64,000 nucleotides of DNA, from contig OZ034968.1 in assembly GCA_964030785.1 (NCBI GenBank), positions 64,702,899-64,766,898 on the forward strand, written 5' to 3'. Source of the stretch: Siderastrea siderea (Eukaryota; Cnidaria; Anthozoa; Scleractinia; Rhizangiidae). Every line of letters starts with the position of its first letter. Positions within the stretch are counted from its first letter, which is position 1. Under the pieces are notes generated by a model that was not told the DNA's origin, did not search any database, and saw nothing but the letters and a program-made list of their open reading frames with translations. The position numbers and the translations under genes were made by a program. This document shows, one piece after another, positions 23,701 through 36,655 of the stretch.

Positions 23701-26700
23701 CCCCCACGTTGAGAGAGAAACCTTATTTGTTCTTTAATTCTATTTTATGATAAAGTCATGATAGACGCATGATCGCTGGCTGTACTGGCTTGGCTTGACA
23801 CAACGATAAAGGTGAAGGTTTGCTCTCCTTGCGACAATATCTTGCTCTTGGTGTTCTAGGAGAATTTTGTGTGCGAGTCAAGACACTTAATCCTAATTTC
23901 AGAACAGTTCTGACAAAACGCCAGCAAATTAATCCCCGCAGGTACATAGCCGCCTCTTTAACGCTAAACCACACACTCACCATTCGGTTTAATCTTACTA
24001 TACGGTCTTGTTCAGTAAGATATAACAAGATTAAAGGATTTCTATCTCTAGCGATCATATTCGCATGCACGTTCAGTCGCACGATGTCATTATAAATCCT
24101 TACATCGGGTTCGGGTTGGACTAGTGAAGCTAGGGGAATACGTTATGCAAGGGTTCTTGATATCAAGGTTCTGTTCCATAAGTTTTACTGTAACTGTGGT
24201 CACCTGAAGAGTATCGTTTGTTATATCGGGCCGGGAGCTTTGTTCTAAAGCGGTTTCCGCTACCTTTTGATTTCAAATCTAGCAGTTAAATATCCCGGCC
24301 CACTAACGCTGTCTCCAGAGTTTTTCTTTGCAGGTGCTATTTAGAAATTTGAACTTAATACCATAAACTGAATATCCTGGTCGTCCCCTGTTGTTGCATT
24401 CCTGTAAAAATCCACGTAGGTTTTTCCACCATATTCTCTAACGCTTATCAGCTTATAGTCTTGCGATGCATCTTTTGGTGCCGGGTTTCCTGCTGCATAG
24501 CTCCAGTAATCCTGTCGTTCAAATGACATTACAAGAACGAAAGATACAGATTTATGCATCAGTCACTAAATGATTGGAGTCAGTAATCTGATAAGCAATC
24601 CAAAGGGCTCCACAAAAACATGAGAAAAACTACGACATTTTAGTGTTCATTCTAAATGAGGGAGTGGACCCACAGCGGGCTAGACCAAGGAGGCAGCTGA
24701 GACTAGAAAGACTATCCCTAAAGGGTAATCAGCTTTATTTAAACTTTGTTGAGGTACGCCCGCTTAGGGCGCTCACAAAAGTGGAAAATTTCTTATGCTT
24801 GTCTTTAAAGCCAATTTAACGAGTCCTTAACGTAAGCACTGCTAAACGATTTTGCTTCAAAGTATAATACAAACAAACAAACAAACAAACAAACAAACAC
24901 ACACACAGACAAGCAAACAAAACAAAACAGAACAGAACAAAAAAAACCTTAATAGAGGCCTGAAAGGTATTCCAGTGAATAGGCAGTCAGGCTGACGTAA
25001 ATTAATAAACCAACTGTGTTAAAGAAGTTGCCTGAAATGTATCCACTTGAAAACTTATTTGCCTGTGATAGTAATACGCCTATGTTTTGATACTAATCCA
25101 CAATGTCCTTTCCTTCCCACCCCGCTACCCTCTCCCCTCCGATCGACTAACTAAGCCAGCTCACTCGTCGTCGTCAGAAAGTGACTGCGCCGCCGGCTAG
25201 TCCATCACAACCTTACCGCCAGCTAAATACTACTCTGTCTGTGGTAGCTTGATGCATGATCTAAATGAGGTAGGTATTGAGAACCCATTGAGGAATGAAA
25301 GATCACGAGGCGCCGTGACACCAGACTCGAACTGTACCGAAGTCAGGTCAATAGTGCACTGTAAAAATTGACTAGTTAAAATGACTATTTAAAATGGTCG
25401 TAACTAATAACAATGGTCGTTTTAACTATTTTAAACAGTCAAATTTGTCAACTAAATAAAATAGTTAATGTTACATTTAACTACAGGTTGTTTTAACCAT
25501 TGAGATTAGTTGTGATAACTATACTTCTCTTATTAGTCTAAACGACCAAACTAATTAGTCATGGTACATATGACTTACTAGTTGGTAAAGTATAATGCAT
25601 TTAACTCGCCACAGGAACATTCTGCTCGCTATTAAAACTCAAATATTAAAAAATTAATAGCAGCTAAAGTAACAGAGCATTTGATAAGTATGAAATCTAA
25701 TTGTCGGAAATAAACAAACTCAGTCTTGTTTTAGTGACAGATTTTTTAGTAAATCCGACAGTCGATTGCTAGTGATTGTGGCTAACAATTCATAGGCCGT
25801 TGACTGATTCATATCGTTTGGTCCCTCATCACAGGAGCAGAAACTGTTGTAACTGTTCGATGACTGGTTAAAATTACTCTTATTAAATCAGTCAATATAA
25901 CCAATTAAGAGTGGTTGTGACTAATCAAAACAGTCATTTTGCAAGAGGTAAAACATCAACTAAAGACAAGTTGAATGAAAAGATGTTCGATTTACCATAT
26001 TGCTTACAATATAATAAAACAAAATGACCCGTAAAGGAAGCTAAGGTTGTTTCTACTTAAGCTATTAGTTAAGATAAACTCAACTAATAGGATTAGTTAT
26101 TGCATGCCGGGTAGAAAATAACGTGACTTTTACTGACCCACAGGAAATAAGGTACACGTTATCGGCTCAAACGCCGCCGAGCAAGGTTGTTTGAAACTTT
26201 TCTTTATTTTGCAGCCACAACTTCTAAACCAAATGGCGTTTAGACCTTTTAAAAAAACGTTGGCTTCTTTCAGTGACGTTTGGATTTTGAATAACTCATT
26301 GCTCAAAGCCGATAATGTATCGTTCAATTATGCAAGGAATCCGCATACCTGCCGCAAGTATTTGCAGTCATCTACCGCAAGTATTTGCGGTATGACAGAT
26401 TCTGTCCTAGATCTCGCCTTGTGTAAACACTACAGCCAATCATAATAGAGGAATTTAAATCCTATTATTCTTGACCAATCAGTGAATAATATCCAACAAA
26501 GCCCTTAAACAATTATAGTTACATTCAATTCAGTCCACTTTTAGTCACTGAACCTGAAATCATGTTTGCGTCTTTCAATCGGGGATGGATTTTTCGCTCT
26601 AGTTCAGAGGCACGGACAATTCGCACAGCAGTGGTTGTTTCCTTATATTGACTACATGCCAGTTGCTTTCTTTGGAATCAGTTGGGGAGTTACATGAGAT

Positions 26701-29700
26701 TGAATGAATCAAACGAAGATCACTTCTTGCCGATATATCGATGTTGTTCATTCTCCCACATGTGCTCGAGCTTATAATTTCCACTTCTTGTTTTACTTTA
26801 TTTTTACGGCAAGTACAACTTAACACAACGGCGGGCCGTATTTCTCCGTAAGCCCTGAAGAAAATTCTCCCCTAGACGACCTTCATGCTGTCGTGGTGCC
26901 AGGCCATCGCCGGTTAGGTCGTGGTAAGTAAATTGCCGTTTATTTAAAATGTATAAGCAAAGTAGCTTATTTGAGCTGTTTTCATTTTTACGTTTTAATC
27001 ATTATGAGACGATCAAAGCTATTTACGGAGTTGTCACTGTTTTATGTGCAACAATGTTTAAATTCGTGCCGATGAAACGCAGTGCATAAACTTCCCGCCA
27101 AAACTTTGATGAGCTGTGATCTGAATGTCTCAAATTTTTGTGCTTTTAGAACTAGCCTACATATATGCAGGAATTTTTCCAGTAACACTTACGCTTTTAA
27201 CGTGTGGGATCTATGAGATACGTAGTTTTGTGCCGTTATTTCGATGACAATTTCCCGCTTAAACCAACGGTCACTTTTTTATAAAAGATATGAATGTTCT
27301 TTGTGTAATTGTATTTGTTTCCGCCTGTCACATAATTATTTCCGGCGACTTCAAGCGACGCACGCGCCTATTAGCAGTGGAAGTGGGTGCATAAAGCTGT
27401 CAGTCATTTGAAAATAATTTCCATAATGATTTGCCGTTTTTTATCACTTCTGTAACCCGAAGGCCGTAGTTTTGTCAAGGCAAGATCTGTGCTTGCCTTC
27501 TGACAATTTCCTGGCTGAGGTTGTCTGTAAATGGCAGCCTTGCTTGGGCTTTATTCGTGGTGATTAGAAGTTGATACTTCTCCTTCCGATGAAATGCCTC
27601 GATTATCAATTCAAAGCCAACGTACATGCAATTGGCTTCTTTACATTTTCCACACTAAAAGTCAATGAAATTGCTTTTCATTGGCCACTCAGGTTTAATA
27701 GATTGTTTATTACTATATTTTGCCTGCTGTCTGAGTATCGTGACTGAACTGAATTATCTACAAAATCCATTCAACTGTTACAAGGGAAATCTGTCAGACA
27801 TTTAGCAGTTGGATAGCTAGACAACGAGAAAGGAGAAAATCGCTTAAAATGTTTTCTTCCAAAACGTTAATATTTTATTGTTTTATTTGAAGATACTTTC
27901 GTTAAAATTTGTCGTTTTTGATCAAATTATAATATAAACTGAAACCAGTTAAGGGAAGTTCACTTCTGTAACCGGGAGGCCGTAGTTTTGTCAAGGCAAG
28001 ATCTGTGCTTGCCTTCTGACAATTTCCTGGCTGAGGTTGTCTGTAATGGCAGCCTTGCTTGGGCTTTTTTCCTGGTGATTAGAAGTTGATACTTTTCCTC
28101 CAATGCTTCAATTATCAATTCAAAGCTAAGGTAGATGCAATTGGCTTCTTCACATTTTCCAAACTAAAAGTCTTGGAAATTGCTTTTCATTGGCCACTCA
28201 GGTTTATTACTATATTTTGCGTGCTGTTTGGGTATCGTGACTGAACTGAAGTATCTAGAAAATTCATTCAGCTGTTTTTAAGCTCTCGTTACAAGGGAAA
28301 TCTGTCAGACATTTTTCAGTTGGATAGCTAGACAATGGGAAAGGAGAAAATCGCTTTAAATGTTTTCTTCCAAAAAGTTAAGTCTTGAAGTATTGGAAAT
28401 TGCTTTCCATTGGCCTCTCAGGTTTCAAAAAGTGCTAAATGTTATGTTTAGCGTGCTGTTTGAGTATCGTGGCTGAACTGAATTGTCTCAAAAAGTAGTT
28501 TATTATCGGTAATTTCCATCAGGCTTGATGATCTTAAAATGTGAGTCATTTCCAAGTCACCTCAGAAGAAAACCTTGTAGTGTTTATGGTTATCAGACTT
28601 TCCAGGAGACTGAAGGCTGCCTGTGGGCCATTATAAAATTCATTACGTGAACTGTAGTTAAAGGACTGAATTGTTTTAAATTAAATGTGATAAGGGTTGA
28701 GACAGAGAGACTGAACTCCAGCAGTCTGAAGCCGTAGTTTTGTCAAGGCAAGATTTAATTGCTTGCCTACTGACAATTTCCTTGCTGAGGTTGTCACTTT
28801 GGCAGCCTTGCTTGGGCTGTAGTCTGCCTGTGAGTTCTTGCTTTCTTGATTGACCTAGCTCACATTTTTTACAGTTACTTAAATTCTGTCCACGATGTAC
28901 CAAATTCAAATTTAATTTATCGGTTTAAATAATATCTTGCCCTCAGTGACTCAAGCAGCTTTAAGCAGCAACACCATCTTGAATTAACCTGCAGGCGACA
29001 AGGTCCCCCAGAGGTGGAAAGAAATAAACGAAAAAGTAGATAAAGAATGAACTGTTTGAATCGAAAAAAAAAAACTTTTTTGAAAACCAGTTCGGCTAAA
29101 GCAGTCAACGAGAAAATAATATTTGAGCCTGAGGATAACATGTAAGACGGCCAAGGAAATTGTGTATGGATATTTTTGCAAATGGTAGAAGACAAAGGAA
29201 GATAACAACAATGGACTTGTTTCTTCTGCCATGCATGCAGCAGTAATTTTAAGGACGTAGATATATAGATATTCCAAGAAGCAAGATTATGTGACCGAAA
29301 GCTTGCTAGAGGTTGAAAGTGACATGATTTTAGGAAAGGGTGCATTTGGAAGATGTGTCAAATGTTGGGTAAAGGATAAATATAAAGGCATAAGTGTTTC
29401 CGTAAAATTTCTTGAACAAAAAAGAATACTTTGCGAGGTCCAACCTTATCAACGGAGTAAAAGCAATGCTAAGTCTCATTCGTCATTCTAGTTTGCCTCT
29501 GCCTATATCAAGACCTTCATGGAGCGAGTTCCTTTGTACTTTAACCCAGTTTATTGGTTTAGTCAGGAAAGTTTAGCCTTGGACAACTGTTCCAGGAGGC
29601 TAATATCCATAACTTGGTCAGAATATAATAATTCAATTATATTATTCACAAGTACCTTGTAATGCAACGCAGATTGGTTAATTCCAAAGAAAGCTTTAGT

Positions 29701-32700
29701 TTTGCAGAATAACTATTTATCATGAATCACTATTATATTTCTCAGTAATAATTACTTTTCAATCATTGTTTTCAGAAATGGAAAAACGTATCTTGGCTGC
29801 TACTGACATGGCGCACATTTTTCTTCAGTAGAAGAAGTCTATAAAAGAACATTACCAGTTACAACCACCAGCAACGGCCAGTTATATACGTTTTAGAGAA
29901 CGCTTAATAAAGATGTGCATTTAACCAAAACTATTTGTCATCTTGATCTATTTTTAAGGGTCATTTTAACTTACTGAAATGGTCAAGTCAACTGATCATA
30001 TAAAGTTAAAATAACAGTTTTGGTTAACCCAATATTTTTAGTTAAAATAACAAAAAGTAACTAAAAAAAATGGGTTGTCTCAGATGCATCCCAGGTACTT
30101 TTATAAATAGTAGATTTAACCAATTTGAATGGTCAATAACCGAATGAATTGAGTTACTTTCACTAAAGATATTGGTTATTACAACTAAAAATAAACGGGT
30201 TAAAACAACTAATTCTAATAGTTAAAACAACAAAAATGTCAGAGACAAAACGACTAAACAGAAAAGGCAAAATAACCTTGTCAGTGGTTATTATAACTAG
30301 TGATAATTGGTTATTTCAAACCAAAGAACCTGGTTATTTTAACTATTTAGAACCGGTCAAAGTGACTAAAAAAAGGTAGTTGTCTCAGATGCATTTCACA
30401 ACTATTTTAATTGGTTAATTTAACTAGTCAATTTTTACAGTGTGTATCGCACCAGTTGAGAACTAGACAACTTCCCTCTAAATAAAACATTAACTACAAA
30501 CGTAGACTTACATCAAGATATGGCGTGTTGGAGGCAACCCCACCAACAGCTATATCGTATTTCACCATGTTTCTGCCACCCGGATTTGTGGTAAAGGCGA
30601 CTGCACACCAGCCAGTGGTTTTGCAAGTCATGTTGAAAATCAACATGTTGTTGCTGTACGCCCATTTCAGCTGGAAATTGCCATCACCAGAGTCGACGCT
30701 GGCATACTTCAATGCTATAAGAGTAGCAAACAGAAAAAATATATATTAATTTTAAGGTACATATCCGTTATGCTTCAGCTTGGTAGTGCAATCAACCTAT
30801 GAGTAATGGGAATACAATAAAGCAAAGACCAATTCCTTTTAGAGTGGAAAAACACAGGCAGTTCAGACAAGAATAGGAAAAGCCACAACACCTGACCCCG
30901 ACTCACCACCAGGTTTTGTGGGTGTTGGAGTAGGCATGCTCGTTTTAGTTGTAGACGTAGATGTAGTTGTTGTAGATGACACTATCATAGTAGTGGACGG
31001 CTGTATTCCAGCGTTCATTGCTTCTATGATCAGGTTGCGTTTGGGGAAAAATACGCCAGTAGCAGTGTGCATCGTCAGACCTGAATTTCCATCTGCAGTA
31101 TTGAGTGCCCACGCAATATAAACTTCAGTACCGCTCTACAAATTAATTAAAACATGAGACGAACAGAACAAGAATCTTAGCATTTAACTCATTTCATGAC
31201 AAATGCAGCCAATCAAGTGATTGGGAAGTCAGTATTCCTTGGATTGTTTACGTTAGGGTGGTTATGTCGTTTTACTTATCAACGCAGTTCTGGTCATTGC
31301 AATTGCATTTACTGAGGTTGAGAGACACAATATTACACTGAGAAACATAAAAAAGTGCCCGAAAAACCGTTTTTGGTCTTTTGTTTTTTTTTCTCTCTTT
31401 TTAAAGAAGCTGGCTACTATCTTTGCTTGACACGTTGATAAAGATACCGCAGTACCACCACTTCTGGTGGGAGGTTTCACAGCATACAAAGGCATAACTG
31501 ACGAGTACCTTTCGTATAGCGCAACTGAACAGTTATCAGACGCTTTCTTTCCGTGGAGTACAACAAGCAGGAGGCTGTCAGGACTGTTGTGTTGTGCAGT
31601 AGAACTTCAATGCAACAAAATCCCAAAGAACTAGGAAAATGTCTTTATAAGCGAGACCCCAGCCCGTGATTTCTATCTCTGGATGACATTTAATCGTTAC
31701 ATTGGGTTAGATTACATTATGTTCCGCGTCTTGACGGGGATTTTTGTTACACTAGGGTTCCTTATATCAGAGTACTGTTCCGTATATTTTACTGTAACTG
31801 TAGTCATATTTCAAATCTTGGAGTTTAACAAGGCTAACCACGGCTCACTCGCGGTGTCTCCAGAGTTTTTTAGGTGTAATTTAGAAATTAAATCTTTACC
31901 CTAAACTGAATATCTTGAGCGTCCCCTGTTGTTGCGTTCCTGTAGAAATCCACATAGGTTTTCCCACCCTCTTCCATAGCCCTTATCAGCTTATAGTCTT
32001 GCGATGCATCTTTTGGTGACGGGTTTGACTGTTCAGTGCTCCAGTAATCCTGTCGTTCGAAAGATTTTACAAGTAAGAAAGATACATATTTATGCATCAG
32101 TCACTGAAAGATTTCAGTAAGCTATCTCAGTGATAAGCAATCCAAAGGGTTCCATTTTCTCTTATCTCCCTAACAGAGCAAGTGGACATGGGTTTGAGAT
32201 TAAGACAAAGGGCCTGTGTGCTCAGCTGGCTAGGCTGAGGAGACAAGTGACACTTCTTATAAGTCAGCAATAATTGAAAATTTGTCGAGGTGGCACTTAA
32301 CACACGCAACAAAGATGGAAAATTTCTAATGCGTGTCCTTAAATGTGAATTAAAAAAGAGTTCTTAACGTAATATAAGGCACCGTTAAAATAAACGTGCT
32401 TACAACAAAATCCCCATCCCCCACCCCTCCAGAAAAGCCTTAAGATCCCGAAACGTGTTCAAAAGAATAGGTAAGTTTGGCTTAAACGTAAAGCAATATG
32501 AATGTTAATATACGACTGTGTTAAAGAAAATGTTGTTTCTCAATTTTAAACTGCCTGAAATCTATCTAATTTGAAAACCTAGTTGGCTGGAATAGTAATA
32601 AGCCAACAAAGTAGAGTTACTTCACTTATCAAATGTTTTGAAACTCTTCATAACATCCCTATCCCCCAAGGGACCGACTAAGCCGACTGACTCATTGATG

Positions 32701-35700
32701 TCGGAAAGTGAATAAGCCGCGGGTTAGTCCATCGCTGGTTACCGCCAGCTAATTAATATTTCTCTGTTTGTGGTAGCTTGATGAATGATCTGAATGGAGG
32801 TAGGTATTGAGGAATGATTGATCATGAGGCACGTGACATCAGGTTTGAGTTACTGAAGCCAGGTCGATACTGTATCGCGCCAGTTGAAAACTAAACCACT
32901 TCTCTTTAAGGAAACATTAACTATAAAGACATAGACTTACATGAAGATACTCCGTGCCAGAGGCAACCCCACCAAGAGCTATATCATAGTTTACCATGCC
33001 TCTGCCACCAGGATTTGTGGTAAAAGCGACTGCACACCAGCCAGTGGTTTTGCACGTCATGTTGAACATCAACATGCTTTTGCTGTACGCCCATTTTAGC
33101 TGGAAATTGCCATCACCAGAATCGACGCTGGCATACTTCAATGCTATTTAAGAATAGCAAAAGGAGGAAAAATATTAATTTTAAGGTACATATCCATTAT
33201 GCTTTAGCTTGGTAGTGAAATCAACCTATAAATAATTGGAATACAATAAAGCCAAGATCATTTCTTTTTAGATTGAAAAAACACATGCAGTTCAGGCAAG
33301 AATAGGAAAAGCCACGACACGTGACCCCAACTCACCAGCAGGTTTTGTGGGTGCTGGAGTAGGTTTGCTTGCTTTAGTTATAGATGACACCATCATAGTA
33401 GTGGACGGCCTTATTCCAGCAGCCTGCATTGCCTCCGTGATTAGGTTACGTTTGGTGGAAAATACGCCAGTGGCAGTGTGTATCGTCAGACCTGAATTGC
33501 CATCTGCAGTGTTGAGTGCCCACGCAATATAAACTTTAGTATCGCTCTGCAAATTAAAAAAAAAAGGACACAAAGAACACTTACTACCAACTAACTAGTC
33601 TTATACTGCGTTTAAACTAGGGCGAAACATGTTTACTCTGATCACGAATGAAACATGTTTGACCATGTTAAGAGTTCACATAATGTAGTGCATCGCGCGA
33701 AACACGATCGAAACATGTTTATTCTGACCATGATGGAAATTTCCTCATGAGGTAGTTTCGATCTAGGTTAGACGAGACACGTTAGACATGGCGGCTGAAC
33801 GGAGAGGAAGCGAGTGCCCGAAAGATCCTTAATTGGGGCTAACAATGAGACAAAATTACTTTTGATTCGTATATGGACTGATGACGAGATACATGGACAG
33901 TCATCGGTGATGATGCAGTACCCCGCAAGCCCTTGTAAAAGGACAAAATCCCAATCAGACAATTGCTATAAATTGCTGAGCTTGTGGAAAATGGAATATT
34001 TTGTACCAAAGATTGCAAAAATCCTCTCTTCTTGCAATGATGTAAAGCACTCCATTCCTCGGTTTCAAAAGCTTAATTATCAAGAATTTATGCATGTTCG
34101 TAAACTGCATAAATTATATAGAACCGGGCGTGAAGCGTGTTTGAACCTGGAGTGAACAATATAATTACAAACATGTTTAGAAAGACACGTTTCATTTAAA
34201 CATGTTTGCTATAAACATGCTTCGGTGCTAGTGTGAACGCAGCTTTAGATTTCAACTCATTTCACGGGGAATACAGCCAACCAAGCGATTGGGAAGTCAG
34301 GGCATGTTTTACGGTATTCCTGCGATTGTATACGTTAGCCTGGTAGCATTTATGGCCAGTGCAATTGCATGCACTCAAGTTAAAAAACAATGTAACACTG
34401 ATGAAAAAGGACAGAAAACCGTGTTTGATCTTTAGTTCTTTCTCATTAAAGAGTCATGAAAAGTCTCTTTAAAGCTGGCTTTTAGGTTGGTTTGACACAA
34501 CGACAAAGGTGAAGCCCCACCTTTGTTATATTTAGGGCGTTTTAGACAGCCTAGCCTCTCGCGTACAAAGGCATACCAGACAAAAGTTTGCAGTTTCGTT
34601 TTAGTGGCCTTTTCACAAAAAAAAACCAAACAAACATTTAGAAGAAGCCACACTCTTCTTAGGCTCAGTCTCCAGCCGTGAGTGTCTCGATGCGCCCGCG
34701 ATTCTCGCCACTTTCACGGCTGGGCGCACGGGTTTGGTTGCATGTCCGTGACGTCATTACAATTTTAATAATAACTTCTTACTAACTGAACGCGAGGGCC
34801 GTACTGAGGAATATAAGCCCGAGGTCGTGGCAGTACGGACCGAGGGCAGCTCGGTCCGTACAAAAACGACCGAGGGCCAATATTCCTCAGTACGGTCCCG
34901 AGCAAGTGAAGTTAGTAAGTAGTTTATTATATGGCATCAATTTTCGTACGAAACAACACTTCCGGTAGTTCATTTAAGTCAATTTCCGGCTCGATGTCAA
35001 GGAGAGAAGCCAGCGATTTTAACTGGCTTTCGAATCAGTTTGATGATCGTTGCTGTCGATCGGCGAAAACTTGCGTGGCTCTTGAATGAAAACTGCTCTG
35101 CTTCTAATATATGTGTCAGTTTTTCGTCGTCCTCTACAACACAAGACGGTTTTATTTGAAAATACGTCGTCGTTATGGGCGGAGACAATTCGGGAAAAAG
35201 AAGAATAATGAAAAGGCCGTGATAAAATCTCAGAAGCGTGCTTCTGAAACTGGAAATTGTGGCAGCGTGTTAGTCCGTAATGTAAACGAAGGAACACTCG
35301 AACTTGAAAAAAAAAGAGACTGGAAATTATCTCTCCATCAAATACTGCAAGTTGTTTGCTTCAGTGGCTTTATGGAGAACTTCGTGGATGCTGAGAGCAA
35401 ATTTTTGTCTCACCTAACAAAGTTGTTTTTAGCGCGAGCTACAGCAAGAGCGGACTTGTGAACAAGCTAAACTTATTTTCAAGGATGTCTACTACGAGAG
35501 CAAAAATCTCGCTGAGGAATCAAGGTACACTGTTAGTTTAATACATGAACGTGTAGCTTTAATTTGTCCCGTGTGGAAAACGCTGACTGAAGCGATGGCC
35601 AATATTAAACTAGACAAGAACATGATCGTTTTCTTTCGATTTACAGTTGCTGATGAAAGCCGTTTGCTAGTTGTTTTGCAGTTTTCAGTTTTTTTTGCCG

Positions 35701-36584
35701 AGAGGTTTTCTTGTGAGAAACGTACTCTTTTGTTAATGCTGAATTTTAATAATTATTGTTTAAGTGTTGGCCGATTCACACGGCTCTTTACAGCTTACAG
35801 TCTAATAGCCGTACAAGAAAACAATAAACACACAGTCACTGAAGAACGTTGGCCATGCTTTTTGATTCATTGCTGGCGAGTGTTATGCTTATATCAAAAA
35901 GTCGGTAAAGTTAATTGAAGAGCGCTTTTTCTAAACAGGCTTGTTGACCTCGTTCATTCCGGTTTTGTACCAGCTCCAAACCTTTCCATTTTTAATCTTC
36001 TTGCGTTTTCGGAGTTTGAATTTTGCGGGAGCGGAAGCGCGAAAAAAAAAATATACAAAAAGGACCGTTTCCATAGTAATGGTCCGTACTGTAAAATCCC
36101 GACCGAAAACTAACCAATCAGAACACTCAATTTAGACTGGAGAATTGCTTGCCATATAATAATTATGCAGACAATCCACACGTCATTTGCTTAAATTTTA
36201 TCTGTTTTTTTTTTATCGTCTTGAAAAAAAGCGAAATGCGAAAAGTATGCCTGAAACGTCCTCCTAAAAGTGTGAAATTTCAAGAGAAAGACGAAATTGC
36301 GCTAAATTATGTCGCGCATTCTGCCCCGCAAATTTCAGGGGGCTTGTCTCTGAATGGCCAGTCTAAACAATAACCAAACCTGTGCGCCCAGCCGTGAAAG
36401 TGGCGAGAATTGCGGGCGCATCGAGACACTCACGGCTGGAGACTGAGCCTACACTTTTCTTTGCTTTTTAAAAATCGAGCAAAGGCCCGTCTCCGAGCAT
36501 CGCTACTTTATCTTTTGCAAGTCAAAGGCAGTTTTTGAAAAGTTGCAACTAGCATAAGTAGGAGGTTGAATAATAATAATAATG

Positions 36585-36655
<71 letters not shown>

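Larger units (their letters stand above)
25357..30442. mobile_element. 5.1-kb CACTG-ended DNA transposon
   Basis: Exact 24-bp terminal inverted repeats start CACTGTAAAAATTGACTAGT; the copies at 25357 and 30442 are flanked by TG on both sides. Long AT-rich subterminal zones (25380-26110 and 29920-30420) repeat motifs such as TTAACTA, GGTTATTTTAAC and AACAGTCA many times. CACTG ends with a 2-bp duplication fit the CACTA/Mirage/Chapaev group. I found no transposase; the interior holds a kinase-like fragment, a tripled hairpin repeat and unrecognised sequence. It lies in the module 3 A-B intron. Confidence 0.75.

Noticed and set aside
29291..29491. Intact kinase gene
   Set aside because: Only the glycine loop and the VxVK strand are present, followed by a frameshift and no C-lobe.
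33814..34155. Gene inside the module 5-9 MITE (frame with WTDDE)
   Set aside because: Frames differ between copies and are broken; it lies between Harbinger ends and is at most a transposon-protein remnant.
35111..35461. Host gene within the Mutator-like element
   Set aside because: Uninterrupted but without any recognised motif, and located between inverted repeats; left unassigned.
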